Of a stretch of DNA of 64,000 bases, positions 10,643 through 20,059 are shown one piece after another. Below the pieces are notes generated by a model that saw only the letters and a program-made list of their open reading frames with translations, was not told the DNA's origin and ran no database searches. The position numbers and the translations under genes were made by a program. Within the stretch, counting starts at the first letter, position 1; each line of letters starts with the position of its first letter. The DNA is from Parachryseolinea silvisoli. Lineage in GTDB: Bacteria > Bacteroidota > Bacteroidia > Cytophagales > Cyclobacteriaceae. Location of the stretch: the NCBI RefSeq assembly GCF_021190955.1, contig NZ_JAIOAO010000002.1, forward strand, positions 1,612,001 through 1,676,000, given 5' to 3'.

Positions 10643-10825
10643 ACCCAGTCTGATTAGTAGGGTATGAAGCTACCGTTATGCTATAGGCGGCGAAACACGC
10701 GGGAAGGCTGATTTTTATACCACCCCGAAAGCTCTGCTCCGCTGCGCGAAGAAAGGGTTACAGCAGAAGTCGGTAGGCGGTAGGGTAAATATACCTTAAT
10801 TATCTCCCGTGCCTCGTGGTACAAA

Positions 10826-10859
10826 CAAAAGAGGCACCCCCGTCGGAGATGCCTCTTTG
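10826..10859 (-). terminator. Intrinsic terminator after the subtilase gene
   Basis: Stem of 9-11 bp (arms 10828-10836 and 10850-10858); on the minus strand it is followed by TTTTGTTT. It lies 22 bases after the subtilase stop codon. Confidence 0.8.
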
Positions 10860-10880
10860 TTATGACATGTATACTATAAA

Positions 10881-12569
10881 TTACTTGCTCTTGGGCTGGG
10901 TCTTGATGGTGGAGGCCAGCTTCACTGCCTCGTATACATTGACGAGGCCACCCGTGTTACTGAGGTCGCTGAACGGTACCTCGTCGTGCGTACCCGGCTT
11001 GATTACTTTCAAACCGTCAAACTTGCGGGTTGACTGGCGGAGGATGTCTTTTAACTGTGCGGCCGACAGGTCCGGGAAGTAGGAGAGGAGTACTGCTGCA
11101 ACGCCGGCTGCCGCGGGGCTGGCCATGCTGGTACCTTGCAGGTTCTCATACGTGTTGTCGGGTGTAGTAGAATAGATCTGCACACCGGGTGAGAACAGGT
11201 CGACTGACTTCTTGCCATAGTTGGAGAATGAGCCTACAAAGTTCGAGTCTGCTCCCCACGAAGAGGCGCCGATCTCCAGCCAGGTCTTGGCTTCGCCGCC
11301 TTTCAGGAATTTGCGGTTGGGAAAATTAGATTCCATGTCCGTGTTGTCGCCGTCGTTGCCTGCAGCGTGTACAAGCAGAACACCTTTCGATACCGCGTAT
11401 TTCACGGCTTTATCCACCAGCTCTTTGTTCGGCGAGAAAGCTTTGCCAAAGCTCATGTTGATGATCTTTGCACCGTTGTCGGTTGCATAGAGAATAGCGT
11501 TGGCTACGTCTTTGTCGCGCTCGTCACCGTTGGGCACAGCGCGTACAGACATAATGCGCACGTTGTCGGCAATGCCCTTTACGCCGATGTTGTTCTTGCG
11601 GTTGGCGCCGATGATACCGGCTACGTGCGTACCGTGTTTGGGATCAGGACCGGCTACGTCGTTGTTGCCATAATTCTTTTCCGTCAGGTTCTTCGCATCA
11701 TCGCCCACCACTGTGCGCGAGTTGAAATCGAGGTTGTAACCGTAGTTTACGGCAGTGCCGAAGTGGTCGACTGCTTCTTTAAGCATATCCACATAGCGTT
11801 GCAGGCCTTCGAGGAACTCGCTCACCTGAATGTCCTCATCAATGGATCCGAGCACTTCCACCAGGATGGTCTTGGCTTGACGAAGCGTGTCAGTGGTAGG
11901 GTTGATGGTTTCCAATATAGATTTGCTGAGAGGCTTACCAACACTGCGCGAAAGAACGCTGTCGCAGAAGGTGAGATTTTTCATAGCGCTGCTATACATC
12001 ACGTATTGGCCGTTGTATTCGTCGTACTGATCTTTGTTGGCCTTGAAGTCGCGCTCGTATTTGAATTTCACACGCTTCCAGTACTCATATTCAGCTTTGT
12101 CTTTTTTGCCAACCTTAGCCTCCTCGATGCCTTCATACTTGGGCTTGAGGCGCTTGTATTCGCGGGTTACTTCATACGTGTCTTCGTTCACATTTCCGTT
12201 TTTGCCGCCGATGAAGTTCCAGCCGTGAACGTCGTCGATGTAACCGTTTTTATCATCATCGAGGCCGTTGCCGGGAATCTCGTCTTCGTTGGTCCAGATA
12301 ATATCCTTCAGGTCCTCGTGGTCAACATCGATCCCGGAATCGATAACCGCTACCAGTACTGTTTTGGAGGGTTTTCCTTTCAGGAGTGTGTTATAAGCCT
12401 TTTCGGCGCTGACGCCCTGCACGTGGTCGTCTTGCGGGTCGCGTAAGAACCAGTCGGAAGGTGTCGTTATTGTGTCCTGATCTTGGTTTTCTGCCTGAAA
12501 GGCAGCAGCCCAATGGGTTGAGAGGGTCATAATTGCCGCAACTACCACCCCTGCGTTTCTTCTTATCAT
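10881..12569 (-). CDS. Secreted subtilisin-like serine protease (S8) with a large insertion
   Basis: A 562-residue peptidase of family S8. The catalytic triad is visible: Asp77 in VLVAVIDSGID, His312 in KHGTHVAGIIGA, Ser481 in QGTSMASPAAAG, plus the oxyanion Asn in VHAAGNDGD. About 235 residues separate Asp and His, far more than in ordinary subtilisins. Residues about 125-300 form a charged, helix-prone insertion (many K/E/Y). The N terminus is a signal peptide (MIRRNAGVVVAAIMTLSTHWAAAFQA). There is no obvious sorting domain at the C terminus, which ends TIKTQPKSK. Promoter signals in 12570-12887 are not obvious, and that 318-base stretch shows no supported gene. Confidence 0.92.
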   Translation of the reverse strand: MIRRNAGVVVAAIMTLSTHWAAAFQAENQDQDTITTPSDWFLRDPQDDHVQGVSAEKAYNTLLKGKPSKTVLVAVIDSGIDVDHEDLKDIIWTNEDEIPGNGLDDDKNGYIDDVHGWNFIGGKNGNVNEDTYEVTREYKRLKPKYEGIEEAKVGKKDKAEYEYWKRVKFKYERDFKANKDQYDEYNGQYVMYSSAMKNLTFCDSVLSRSVGKPLSKSILETINPTTDTLRQAKTILVEVLGSIDEDIQVSEFLEGLQRYVDMLKEAVDHFGTAVNYGYNLDFNSRTVVGDDAKNLTEKNYGNNDVAGPDPKHGTHVAGIIGANRKNNIGVKGIADNVRIMSVRAVPNGDERDKDVANAILYATDNGAKIINMSFGKAFSPNKELVDKAVKYAVSKGVLLVHAAGNDGDNTDMESNFPNRKFLKGGEAKTWLEIGASSWGADSNFVGSFSNYGKKSVDLFSPGVQIYSTTPDNTYENLQGTSMASPAAAGVAAVLLSYFPDLSAAQLKDILRQSTRKFDGLKVIKPGTHDEVPFSDLSNTGGLVNVYEAVKLASTIKTQPKSK

Positions 12570-12887
12570 AAATCGTTGGTTTTCAAGTCAACAAGCGCGC
12601 AAGATAATGAGTTATGGTTTAAATCCGGAGCCCTTTATACGCGCGGGTTGTTTTTTTGAAATCTGGCAAATCGCGGGCCGATCTTACGTCGGTGACTCCT
12701 CAGAGGAGACAAATCAGCGTCGCAACGGATAATATTGGACCTTTGATATCAGAAAACCGCTACGCTTATGACATTAGTATTTACTTCTATAGCCGCGTTT
12801 TTTACCGTTTTTTTCCTCTGCGTCGGCAAATTGAATAACGACGTACAGTGGCCTGGATTGGCCCGAATCCTTCCGCGTCTGGCGCGG

Positions 12888-14324
12888 TTATTTCCATTCG
12901 CGGACTAGTTTTCCGAGTGTTTTAATCCCTTCTTCCACGCTTTCTGTCCATGGTTCTCCGTAGCTCAGGCGGAAGCAATTTTCAAATCGGCCCTGGGTAG
13001 AAAAAATGGGTCCGGGCGCAATACCAATATTGTATTTCAGCGCTTTGCGGTGCAGCTTGTAAGCATCCACCTTTTTGTTCATCTCCAACCACAATGTGAA
13101 GCCTCCCGTCGGGCGCGTAACGCGTGTGTCCTCCGGAAAATATTCAGCCACGGCCTGCTGGTAACGCAGCGACTGGGTGTGCAGCGCCTTGCGCAAGTGC
13201 CGCAGGTGTAGCTCATACCGACCGTTGCTGAGGAAATTGGCCAGCGCCGCCTGCGTAAGCGTATTGGTCGACACGGAGTGCATACGTTTCAACCGCATAA
13301 CCTGCGCTTTAAACTTACCGGGTATCGTCCAGCCTATGCGATAGCCGGGCGCGAGCGATTTGGAGAACGACGAACAATATAAAACGAGTCCTTTACGATC
13401 GAATGACTTACAGGTTCTCGGACGTGTCTTACCAAAATACATCTCACCATAGATGTCGTCTTCCACCAACGGAATATCTTTCTTCGCCAACATATCCACG
13501 AGCTTCTTCTTGCGATCGTCGGGCATGCAGCTACCCAGGGGGTTGTTGAAGGTGTTGACGAACAAACAAGCTTTGATATCAAAACGGGGAATGGCCTGTT
13601 CCAGGTAATCGATGTCGATGCCCACCGTAGGATCGGCAGGAATCTCGACCACCTTTAGCCCGTGACTTTCCATTACCTGGAAGATGGCGTAGTAGGTCGG
13701 CGTTTCAATGGCCACCGTATCGCCGGGTTTGGTAATGGCCTTCACACAAAGGGACATCGCCTCAACAGCACCTGCTGTAACAACGATATCGTCTTCGCTG
13801 GGAGTACCACCCCAATTGAAGGCCTGACGGGCAATCTGTTTACGCAGCGCCGCATTGCCTTGCACATTCTCATAATTCAAACAGCCCGCCGGAGAGTCGC
13901 GAATAGCCTGCATCGTAGCCTTGGCCAGCTTGGCCACCGGCAGCAGCTTAATAGAAGGCGTAGCAACAGAAAAATTAACAATACCTTTTGCGTTGAGATC
14001 AGAATATACCTGCCGGATCATATCGTCGACGCTGACAGGCAAAGCATCGTCTACCGGATCACACACGCTGGGCAGCTCCAACGCATGCTCGTGCGAATGT
14101 TTAACATAGTAACCCGACTGCGGCCGCGCCTCAATAAGACCTTTACTCTCCAAAAAGTAATATGCCTGAAAGGCCGTGCTCAGGCTAATACCCTGCTCTT
14201 TGCTCAATGCACGCACCGACAGAAGCTTGTCTCCCATCTTCAGCACTTTCTTTTCAATAAGCGACTCGATGCGCTCAGCGACTTCCGCGTATTTATGATC
14301 GAGCTTTAATACAGTGTTTTCCAT
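12888..14324 (-). CDS. MocR-type GntR regulator (PLP aminotransferase-like)
   Basis: Transcription factor with an N-terminal winged helix (residues about 8-75; LLSVRALSKEQGISLSTAFQAYYFLESKGLI) fused to a fold-type I aminotransferase domain. The PLP lysine is in YCSSFSKSLAPGYRIGW, with PTYYAIFQV and VNTFNNPLGSC upstream of it. The start is placed at the second Met (MENTVLKLDHKY, 478 residues); an ATG at 14357 would add 11 residues. An operator-like sequence at 14361-14400, shared with the distant EamA exporter gene, sits just upstream, so autoregulation and control of that exporter are likely. Such proteins sense PLP-linked amino compounds; the ligand is unknown. Confidence 0.9.
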   Translation of the reverse strand: MENTVLKLDHKYAEVAERIESLIEKKVLKMGDKLLSVRALSKEQGISLSTAFQAYYFLESKGLIEARPQSGYYVKHSHEHALELPSVCDPVDDALPVSVDDMIRQVYSDLNAKGIVNFSVATPSIKLLPVAKLAKATMQAIRDSPAGCLNYENVQGNAALRKQIARQAFNWGGTPSEDDIVVTAGAVEAMSLCVKAITKPGDTVAIETPTYYAIFQVMESHGLKVVEIPADPTVGIDIDYLEQAIPRFDIKACLFVNTFNNPLGSCMPDDRKKKLVDMLAKKDIPLVEDDIYGEMYFGKTRPRTCKSFDRKGLVLYCSSFSKSLAPGYRIGWTIPGKFKAQVMRLKRMHSVSTNTLTQAALANFLSNGRYELHLRHLRKALHTQSLRYQQAVAEYFPEDTRVTRPTGGFTLWLEMNKKVDAYKLHRKALKYNIGIAPGPIFSTQGRFENCFRLSYGEPWTESVEEGIKTLGKLVREWK

Positions 14325-14360
14325 AGCCTGCGTAGACGTACTGTCTGCAAGCCTCAAGTT

Positions 14361-14400
14361 AAACTGATATGGCCGGAATTGCCAAAATGAAAACTGTTTT
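14361..14400 (+). promoter_or_regulatory. Putative MocR operator, copy 1
   Basis: AAACTGATATGG at 14361-14372 and AAACTG at 14391-14396 are spaced exactly 30 bases apart and followed by a T run. The same arrangement occurs at 44401-44440 before the EamA exporter gene. It lies 36 bases upstream of the chosen MocR start codon. Confidence 0.65.
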
Positions 14401-14407
14401 TTTTTTG

Positions 14408-15010
14408 CTAACGCGTCAGCTCATCCACCAACGCCAACAGCATAACCGAAGAAATATGATGCTGCAGCCGGTGCCTGATAAATTGCAGCGCCGCGACCAT
14501 TTGGTTTTTCACTGTATTAGGAGAGATCTGCAACCGCTCAGCAATAGCCTCATGACTCAGCCCTTCGACCTTCGCCAATTGAAAGATATGCTTGCGCTGT
14601 GGTGGCAAAAGATCGACTGCTTGCTCGAGCAAGGCTTCGTATTGTTTATCCAATACCGCTGTTTCGCCCGCATTAATAGAGGGTGTCTCCTTTTTTGCGA
14701 ATTCATAATTCGCAACAGCCTCCGTAGCAAGCTTCTTTAAATGCTTGTAGGCCATGTTGCGCGTCATCGTCACGAGGTAAACATGCAGGTGCTGCACTTC
14801 CGTGAACTCCGTGCGTTTTTGCCAAAGCTTTGAAAAGATTTCTTGTACAATGTCTTCGGCCAGATCAGCCGAGTGAAGATAGCGATAGGCCACCTTATAT
14901 ATCGCAGGCCAATGCCGATCGTATAGTTGCCGGAATGCCGCCTCGTTTCCCTGCGCCAGCAATGCTAGCACCTCATTTTCATGATATGAAATGGATTGAG
15001 TTGTAGGCAT
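14408..15010 (-). CDS. ECF RNA polymerase sigma factor (FecI-like)
   Basis: A 200-residue sigma-70 family protein. Region 2 spans about residues 14-85 (AAFRQLYDRHWPAIYKVAYRYL, then DLAEDIVQEIFSKLW). Region 4 spans about 120-180 (LPPQRKHIFQLAKVEGLSHE, then ISPNTVKNQMVAAL). It is divergent from a FecR-type gene (297 bases between start codons), which precedes a SusC/SusD operon, the usual cell-surface-signalling trio. In most such loci sigma and anti-sigma genes run together; here they are head to head. Likely directs transcription of the downstream susC operon. Confidence 0.93.
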   Translation of the reverse strand: MPTTQSISYHENEVLALLAQGNEAAFRQLYDRHWPAIYKVAYRYLHSADLAEDIVQEIFSKLWQKRTEFTEVQHLHVYLVTMTRNMAYKHLKKLATEAVANYEFAKKETPSINAGETAVLDKQYEALLEQAVDLLPPQRKHIFQLAKVEGLSHEAIAERLQISPNTVKNQMVAALQFIRHRLQHHISSVMLLALVDELTR

Positions 15011-15307
15011 TAGGTTTAACGAAAGAATACATATTTAAACGATTCGCATAACTAAAGCAAAACATTAAATTAAAATTTGATTCATTTCAATAAACCACGA
15101 CACACCACATCATAACAATCGTTACGATTCTATTCTTATTGTAAAGTTGTTAGAAGGAATCGTTTTGGGACTTTCCAAAAAATATTTCGCCTCCGGATAG
15201 TCCTACCCCATCTCCAGAAGACTCTTAGTATTAAAATGTGTCAAATTCCGTGTTTGGCATATTTTGATTTGATAAATAAACCTAAAACCAATAAATCTTT
15301 TGTCTGC

Positions 15308-16411
15308 ATGGCAAGTCGTTTTACCCTTTTGCTCGAACGTTACCTGGAAAAGAAGGCCTCAGAATCTGAGCGGCTGGAGCTCATGCAGTTGCTCTCAACC
15401 GGTCAATTTGAAGAGCAGATCAAACAAGGCATCGCCCAACAAATGCGCGCCGAGATGCAGGCTGATTCCGTTGTACACGATGATGTTTTGCTAGCCAACA
15501 ATGCTTACGATCGTGCACAACAAATCGTAGAACGCATTCTTTCAGAAGACCATTCCGAGATAAAGGTGGTACCGATACAACGCGCAGCATCCACAAAGCG
15601 CAGATGGATGGCCGCCGCGGCGGCCGTTACGATCCTGCTCGCAGCAGGCTATACAATAGTTTGGATGACCATGATGTCGCCGGCAGTGGAGCATCAATTC
15701 ATGGCAAAAAATGTTGAGAACAGTGTTCTGGAAGAAATAAACGAAGGTACAACACAACGACGCATGGTGCTGGTTGACAGTACGCACGTGACCTTGCAAC
15801 CCGGTGCCCACCTGATCTATCCCACACAGTTCTCGCTAACCAAACGCGAAGTATACCTCACGGGCGAAGCCTTCTTTGAAGTGACTAAAGACCGGTCGCG
15901 GCCCTTCTTTGTTTATAGTAAAACGCTTGTGACGGAAGTCGTGGGTACCAGCTTCAGGGTGCGTGCCGACAATACAGTACAGACAAGCGAAGTGGCAGTA
16001 ATGACGGGCAAAGTGCGTGTAGTGCAGAACGAGGAGGACAAATCTCTGTTGCAGCGGTTTATGCCCGCGCGCAAAGAAATAATGCTTACGCCCAACCATC
16101 GCGCTGTATACCAGCGTGAGACGGAAGAGCTGGTGGTGACGCTGGTGGAAAAACCGCTGCCCCTGGCCGAAGACAATATAAAGACCAGCGTTTTTCACGC
16201 GGCGTCGCTGGCGCTGGTGCTGAAAGATCTATCCTATACCTATGGTGTCGAGATCGTTACGCAGAACGCGCGCATAAACCAGTGCACGTTTACGGGTGAT
16301 CTATCGAAAACGGACGACTTATACATACGCTTAGAGTTGATCTGCCAGTCCATCGGGGCTTCATACGTCATTCGTGACGCGAAGATCCTCATTACGGGCA
16401 ACGGCTGCTAA
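15308..16411 (+). CDS. FecR-family anti-sigma factor
   Basis: Inner-membrane anti-sigma protein that relays TonB-receptor signals to the ECF sigma factor. It has 367 residues from the ATG at 15308 (MASRFTLLLERYLEKK); an in-frame ATG at 15236 would add 24 residues without family features. Residues 1-95 are cytoplasmic, one membrane segment follows (RRWMAAAAAVTILLAAGYTI), and the periplasmic FecR domain has the usual wording (VDSTHVTLQPGAHLIYP, EVYLTGEAFFEVTKD, RPFFVYSKTLVTEVVGTSF). The C terminus (ALVLKDLSYTYGVEIV) is a DUF4974-like domain, thought to contact the receptor's signalling domain. Confidence 0.92.
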   Translation: MASRFTLLLERYLEKKASESERLELMQLLSTGQFEEQIKQGIAQQMRAEMQADSVVHDDVLLANNAYDRAQQIVERILSEDHSEIKVVPIQRAASTKRRWMAAAAAVTILLAAGYTIVWMTMMSPAVEHQFMAKNVENSVLEEINEGTTQRRMVLVDSTHVTLQPGAHLIYPTQFSLTKREVYLTGEAFFEVTKDRSRPFFVYSKTLVTEVVGTSFRVRADNTVQTSEVAVMTGKVRVVQNEEDKSLLQRFMPARKEIMLTPNHRAVYQRETEELVVTLVEKPLPLAEDNIKTSVFHAASLALVLKDLSYTYGVEIVTQNARINQCTFTGDLSKTDDLYIRLELICQSIGASYVIRDAKILITGNGC

Positions 16412-16494
16412 GCGACGACAAATCCTATTACAAACCCTAACCCAACCCTATGCAGAAAGATCAATACAAGAATCCAACCTGATAGCAAAAAAAG

Positions 16495-16529
16495 AAAGCC
16501 GGCAATGTGGGGACATCGCCAGCTTTTAA
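16495..16529 (+). terminator. Weak hairpin between fecR-like and susC genes
   Basis: Arms 16495-16503 and 16518-16526 pair with one mismatch across a 14-base loop; only four T follow. It may be a leaky terminator separating the anti-sigma gene from the receptor operon. Confidence 0.4.
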
Positions 16530-16530
16530 A

Positions 16531-16543
16531 CTACCCAGGGTAG
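16531..16543 (+). promoter_or_regulatory. Palindrome upstream of susC, possible operator
   Basis: CTACCCAGGGTAG is a perfect 6-bp inverted repeat with a one-base centre. It is followed by TTTTG at 16546-16550 and a second palindrome GTCCGGAC. It lies about 45 bases before the SusC start codon. No known site type is recognised. Confidence 0.3.
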
Positions 16544-16588
16544 TGTTTTGTCCGGACTTATCACATCAAGAACAAAACTTTCTAATTT

Positions 16589-19500
16589 ATGAAAAAGAAG
16601 CGAATTGTTGCTTTACTAAAGACAACAATGAGAATATCTATTATCCAGCTTGTACTGGCAGCGGGCTTCACCTGCAGTGCACTGGCCGGCAATGTTGAGG
16701 CCCAAATACTAGACAAACCGATTTCCATCTCCTTTTATCAGACTCGGATGGAGCAAGTTTTGCTCCAAATTCAGAAGATGACAGAGGTGAAGTTTGTTTA
16801 CAGCCCTTCTATTATCGAAATCGAAAAGAAAATCTCGCTCAACGTTACCAACCGCAAGCTCAGTGCGGTACTGGACGAGATCCTGAAGCCCAGCGCCATT
16901 CAATATAAACTGATCAACGATTACATTTTACTGTACCGCAACCCGTTGGTGCCGGCAGAAGAGCTGGCACCGGCCAAAGAGGAACCGGGTGATCATTCCA
17001 GCATTGATGAAAATGAATGGAAACTGCTGCAGTTTACCATAAAAGGCCGCGTGACCGACGACACCAATGAGCCACTGCCGGGGGTGAGCATTTTGCTAAA
17101 AGGCACCATCCTGGGTACGACCACGGATGCCAACGGCGAATATTCCATTAGCGTGCCCGACGACATGGCCGCTACGGGCGTGCTGGTAGTCTCTTTCATC
17201 GGTTATACCAAACAAGAAATTGTGATTGGTAGCCAAACCACGGTCAACGTGCAGCTGGCGTCGGATATTACCTCGCTGGGCGAAGTGGTGGTAGTAGGAT
17301 TTGGTGAACAGCGTAAGATTAGCGTGGTGGGGGCGAATGCCGAAGTAAAGGTGGACGAGCTCAAACAACCGGTGGCCAATATCGGTACGATGCTGGCCGG
17401 CCGCGTAGCGGGTGTTGTACAGGTGCAGCGCTCCGGTGAGCCGGGCCGCGATGGTGCCAACATCTGGATCCGCGGTATTTCCAGCTGGCCCGACTACGGT
17501 GGTGTGTCCCCGCTGATCCTCATCGATGGCGTCGAACGAAGCCTCGACAACATAGACCCCGAAGACGTAGAGTCTTTTAATATTTTGAAAGACGCTTCCG
17601 CAACGGCCGTATACGGTATGCGCGGTGCCAACGGCGTGATCCTGATCAAGACCAAATCGGGCAAGATCGGTAAGACCAAAATCGATTTTAACTACTCGCA
17701 AGGTGTCACCAGCTTTACCCGTGTGCCCGAGCTGGCGGATGGCCCTACGTTTATGCGGCTGACCAACGAAGCACTGACCACCCGTGGTGATGCGCCAAAG
17801 TTTAGTCAGGAGCAGATTGACGGTACTGTGCTGGGCGAAGACCCGTATGTATACCCCAACGTAGACTGGTACGACGCCGTGTTTAACAACACGGCCCGAA
17901 ACCGCAAAATAAACCTGAACGCCCACGGAGGCAACGACCGTGCAACGTATTACATCTCGCTGGGCTACTACAATGAAGAAGGCTTTTTTAAGACCGAAGG
18001 TCTGGAGCAGTATAATTCCACCACCAGCTTTACCCGTTACAATTTTACCAGTAACCTCGATTTTGAGCTTAGCCGCACAACCAAACTGTTGTTGGGTGTG
18101 CAGGGATATATTTCTGAAGCGAACTATCCCGGCGAAAAGTCGGAGGACGTTTTCCAGCAGATCATGTATACCTCGCCGGTGGCCTATCCCATTATGTATC
18201 CGGGTGGACTCGTGCCGGGGCGTGAGACCAACGGTGATTTCCGTAACCCGTATGCCGACATCACGCAACGGGGGTACCGCAATAATTTTCGCAACCAGGT
18301 ATTCTCCAACGTGCGGCTCACGCAAGACCTGAAGGCCATTACACCGGGGCTGAGCTTTACCACCATGTTTAGCTTTGACGCCTGGAACAGGCATGACATC
18401 GAGCGTAAGAAGAGAAAGGATACCTACTTTGTGGATCCAAACGACCCGCGCAATCCGGATGGATCGCTTAATCTCAACCTGACCTATACATCGAACAATA
18501 ACACCCTGGAGTATAATCGCATTACCGCGGGCAATCGCCGCTACTATACCGAGTCGGCGCTGAATTACAATCGCACCTTTGGTAAACACGTCGTTACCGG
18601 CATGCTGTTGTACAACCAGTCTGACTATACAAACGTAGTGCCGACCGACTCGGAAGACGACAACTTCACCAACTCGATTCCCTTTCGTACGCGCGGTCTG
18701 GCAGGTCGGATCACCTACTCGTTCATGGATCGTTATTTCGTAGAATTGAATGGCGGGTACAACGGTTCAGAAAACTTTGCTCCCAGCCGCCGCTTTGGCT
18801 TCTTCCCGTCGTATGCTGTGGGATGGCTTATTTCTGAAGAAGCTTTCTTTGAACCAATACGAAATGTAGTTCCCTTCCTGAAGTTTCGTTTCTCCGACGG
18901 TCTCGTCGGTATCTCGGGAGGTGGCCGTCGCTTTGGCTACCTCACCATTCTTGACAATGAAGACAAACCGGGGTATACGTATGGCACACCGGGCAACACG
19001 AACGGAGTTGGCGGTATCGAGATTCAAGATTATGGTGTAGACGTAGGATGGGCGAAAGCGCGCAAAACCAATCTCGGTATTGACATTCGCACCTGGCAGG
19101 AAAAAGTTTCCCTTACCGTGGATCTCTGGAGAGAACACCGCACCGACATCTTTTTACAGCGTGGCGTGGTGCCCGATTATATCGGTCTCTACAACCTGCC
19201 CTGGGGTAACCTGGGCGCGGTGGATAACAAAGGGATTGATATAGCGCTGAACATTGAAGGCCTGGAGCTGGGCCAGACAACGTGGTCGCTGCGCGGTAAC
19301 TTCAATTACAACCGCGACGAGGTGATCGAGAACGACCAACCGAAGCAGCCTTATCCCTGGTTGGAAAAGCGTGGTTCAAACGTGCTGGCGTACTGGGGCT
19401 TCCAGGCAGAAGGTTTGTTTGAAAGCCAGGAGGATATCGACAATCATGCGGTGCAGACCTTTGGCCCGGTGCAACCCGGCGACATCAAGTACAAGGACAT

Positions 19501-20047
19501 GAACGGCGATAACCTCATCAATAACCTCGACCAGGTGAAGATTGGTATTGGTGACGTGCCGCGCATGACCTATGGCTTTGGGTTCAATATGCTGTGGAAA
19601 AACTTTGATGCCGGTGCCTTCTTTCAAGGTACAGCAAAGGCTGACCGCGCCATTAACGGCATGGGGGTTATGCCTTTCTCCGGCGGGGCGGGTGCAGGGA
19701 ACGTATATGCCTTGGCGACTGACCGGTGGACAGAAGAAAATCCTTCGCAAGATGTTACCTATCCACGCCTGGCTTATGGCACGGAATATTCCAATAACAT
19801 CCAACGGAGCTCCTGGTGGGTACGCGACATGAGTTTTATGCGCCTGAAGACCGCCGAGATCGGTTATACACTGCGCTCGGAGATGCTGCGTTCCATCGGC
19901 ATTACGCACACACGCTTTTACGTGATGGGAGTAAACTTGCTAACCTTTAGCAAATTCAAAATGTGGGATCCCGAGCTTAACACCGGTAACGGAACCACAT
20001 ACCCCAACGTACGGACAATCTCGGTCGGTGTTAATATTTCACTCTAA
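16589..20047 (+). CDS. SusC/RagA-family TonB-dependent receptor with STN domain
   Basis: An outer-membrane transporter of 1152 residues. In order: signal peptide ending near NVEAQ; an STN (secretin/TonB short N-terminal) signalling domain (about 45-115, EQVLLQIQKMTEVKFVYSP); a carboxypeptidase-regulatory-like domain (about 150-230, IKGRVTDDTNEPLPGVSILL); a plug (GEVVVVGFGEQRKISVVG, NIWIRGISSW, DASATAVYGMRGANGVILI); then the beta barrel ending NVRTISVGVNISL. The STN domain indicates signalling to the adjacent FecR/ECF pair. SusD follows after 12 bases. The substrate is not predictable from sequence; no glycoside hydrolase is nearby. Confidence 0.95.
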   Translation: MKKKRIVALLKTTMRISIIQLVLAAGFTCSALAGNVEAQILDKPISISFYQTRMEQVLLQIQKMTEVKFVYSPSIIEIEKKISLNVTNRKLSAVLDEILKPSAIQYKLINDYILLYRNPLVPAEELAPAKEEPGDHSSIDENEWKLLQFTIKGRVTDDTNEPLPGVSILLKGTILGTTTDANGEYSISVPDDMAATGVLVVSFIGYTKQEIVIGSQTTVNVQLASDITSLGEVVVVGFGEQRKISVVGANAEVKVDELKQPVANIGTMLAGRVAGVVQVQRSGEPGRDGANIWIRGISSWPDYGGVSPLILIDGVERSLDNIDPEDVESFNILKDASATAVYGMRGANGVILIKTKSGKIGKTKIDFNYSQGVTSFTRVPELADGPTFMRLTNEALTTRGDAPKFSQEQIDGTVLGEDPYVYPNVDWYDAVFNNTARNRKINLNAHGGNDRATYYISLGYYNEEGFFKTEGLEQYNSTTSFTRYNFTSNLDFELSRTTKLLLGVQGYISEANYPGEKSEDVFQQIMYTSPVAYPIMYPGGLVPGRETNGDFRNPYADITQRGYRNNFRNQVFSNVRLTQDLKAITPGLSFTTMFSFDAWNRHDIERKKRKDTYFVDPNDPRNPDGSLNLNLTYTSNNNTLEYNRITAGNRRYYTESALNYNRTFGKHVVTGMLLYNQSDYTNVVPTDSEDDNFTNSIPFRTRGLAGRITYSFMDRYFVELNGGYNGSENFAPSRRFGFFPSYAVGWLISEEAFFEPIRNVVPFLKFRFSDGLVGISGGGRRFGYLTILDNEDKPGYTYGTPGNTNGVGGIEIQDYGVDVGWAKARKTNLGIDIRTWQEKVSLTVDLWREHRTDIFLQRGVVPDYIGLYNLPWGNLGAVDNKGIDIALNIEGLELGQTTWSLRGNFNYNRDEVIENDQPKQPYPWLEKRGSNVLAYWGFQAEGLFESQEDIDNHAVQTFGPVQPGDIKYKDMNGDNLINNLDQVKIGIGDVPRMTYGFGFNMLWKNFDAGAFFQGTAKADRAINGMGVMPFSGGAGAGNVYALATDRWTEENPSQDVTYPRLAYGTEYSNNIQRSSWWVRDMSFMRLKTAEIGYTLRSEMLRSIGITHTRFYVMGVNLLTFSKFKMWDPELNTGNGTTYPNVRTISVGVNISL

Positions 20048-20059
20048 TTCAACGCCTAT

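Noticed and set aside
11367-12446. Long plus-strand frame of 359 codons opposite the subtilase
   Set aside because: Entirely antisense to a clear S8 protease; its product has no recognisable motifs.
12656-12838. Open frame of 60 codons between the subtilase and MocR genes
   Set aside because: No supporting context; reads like non-coding sequence with many stop-poor stretches by chance.
17096-18589. Long minus-strand frame opposite SusC
   Set aside because: It mirrors codon use of the TonB receptor gene; no domain is recognisable.
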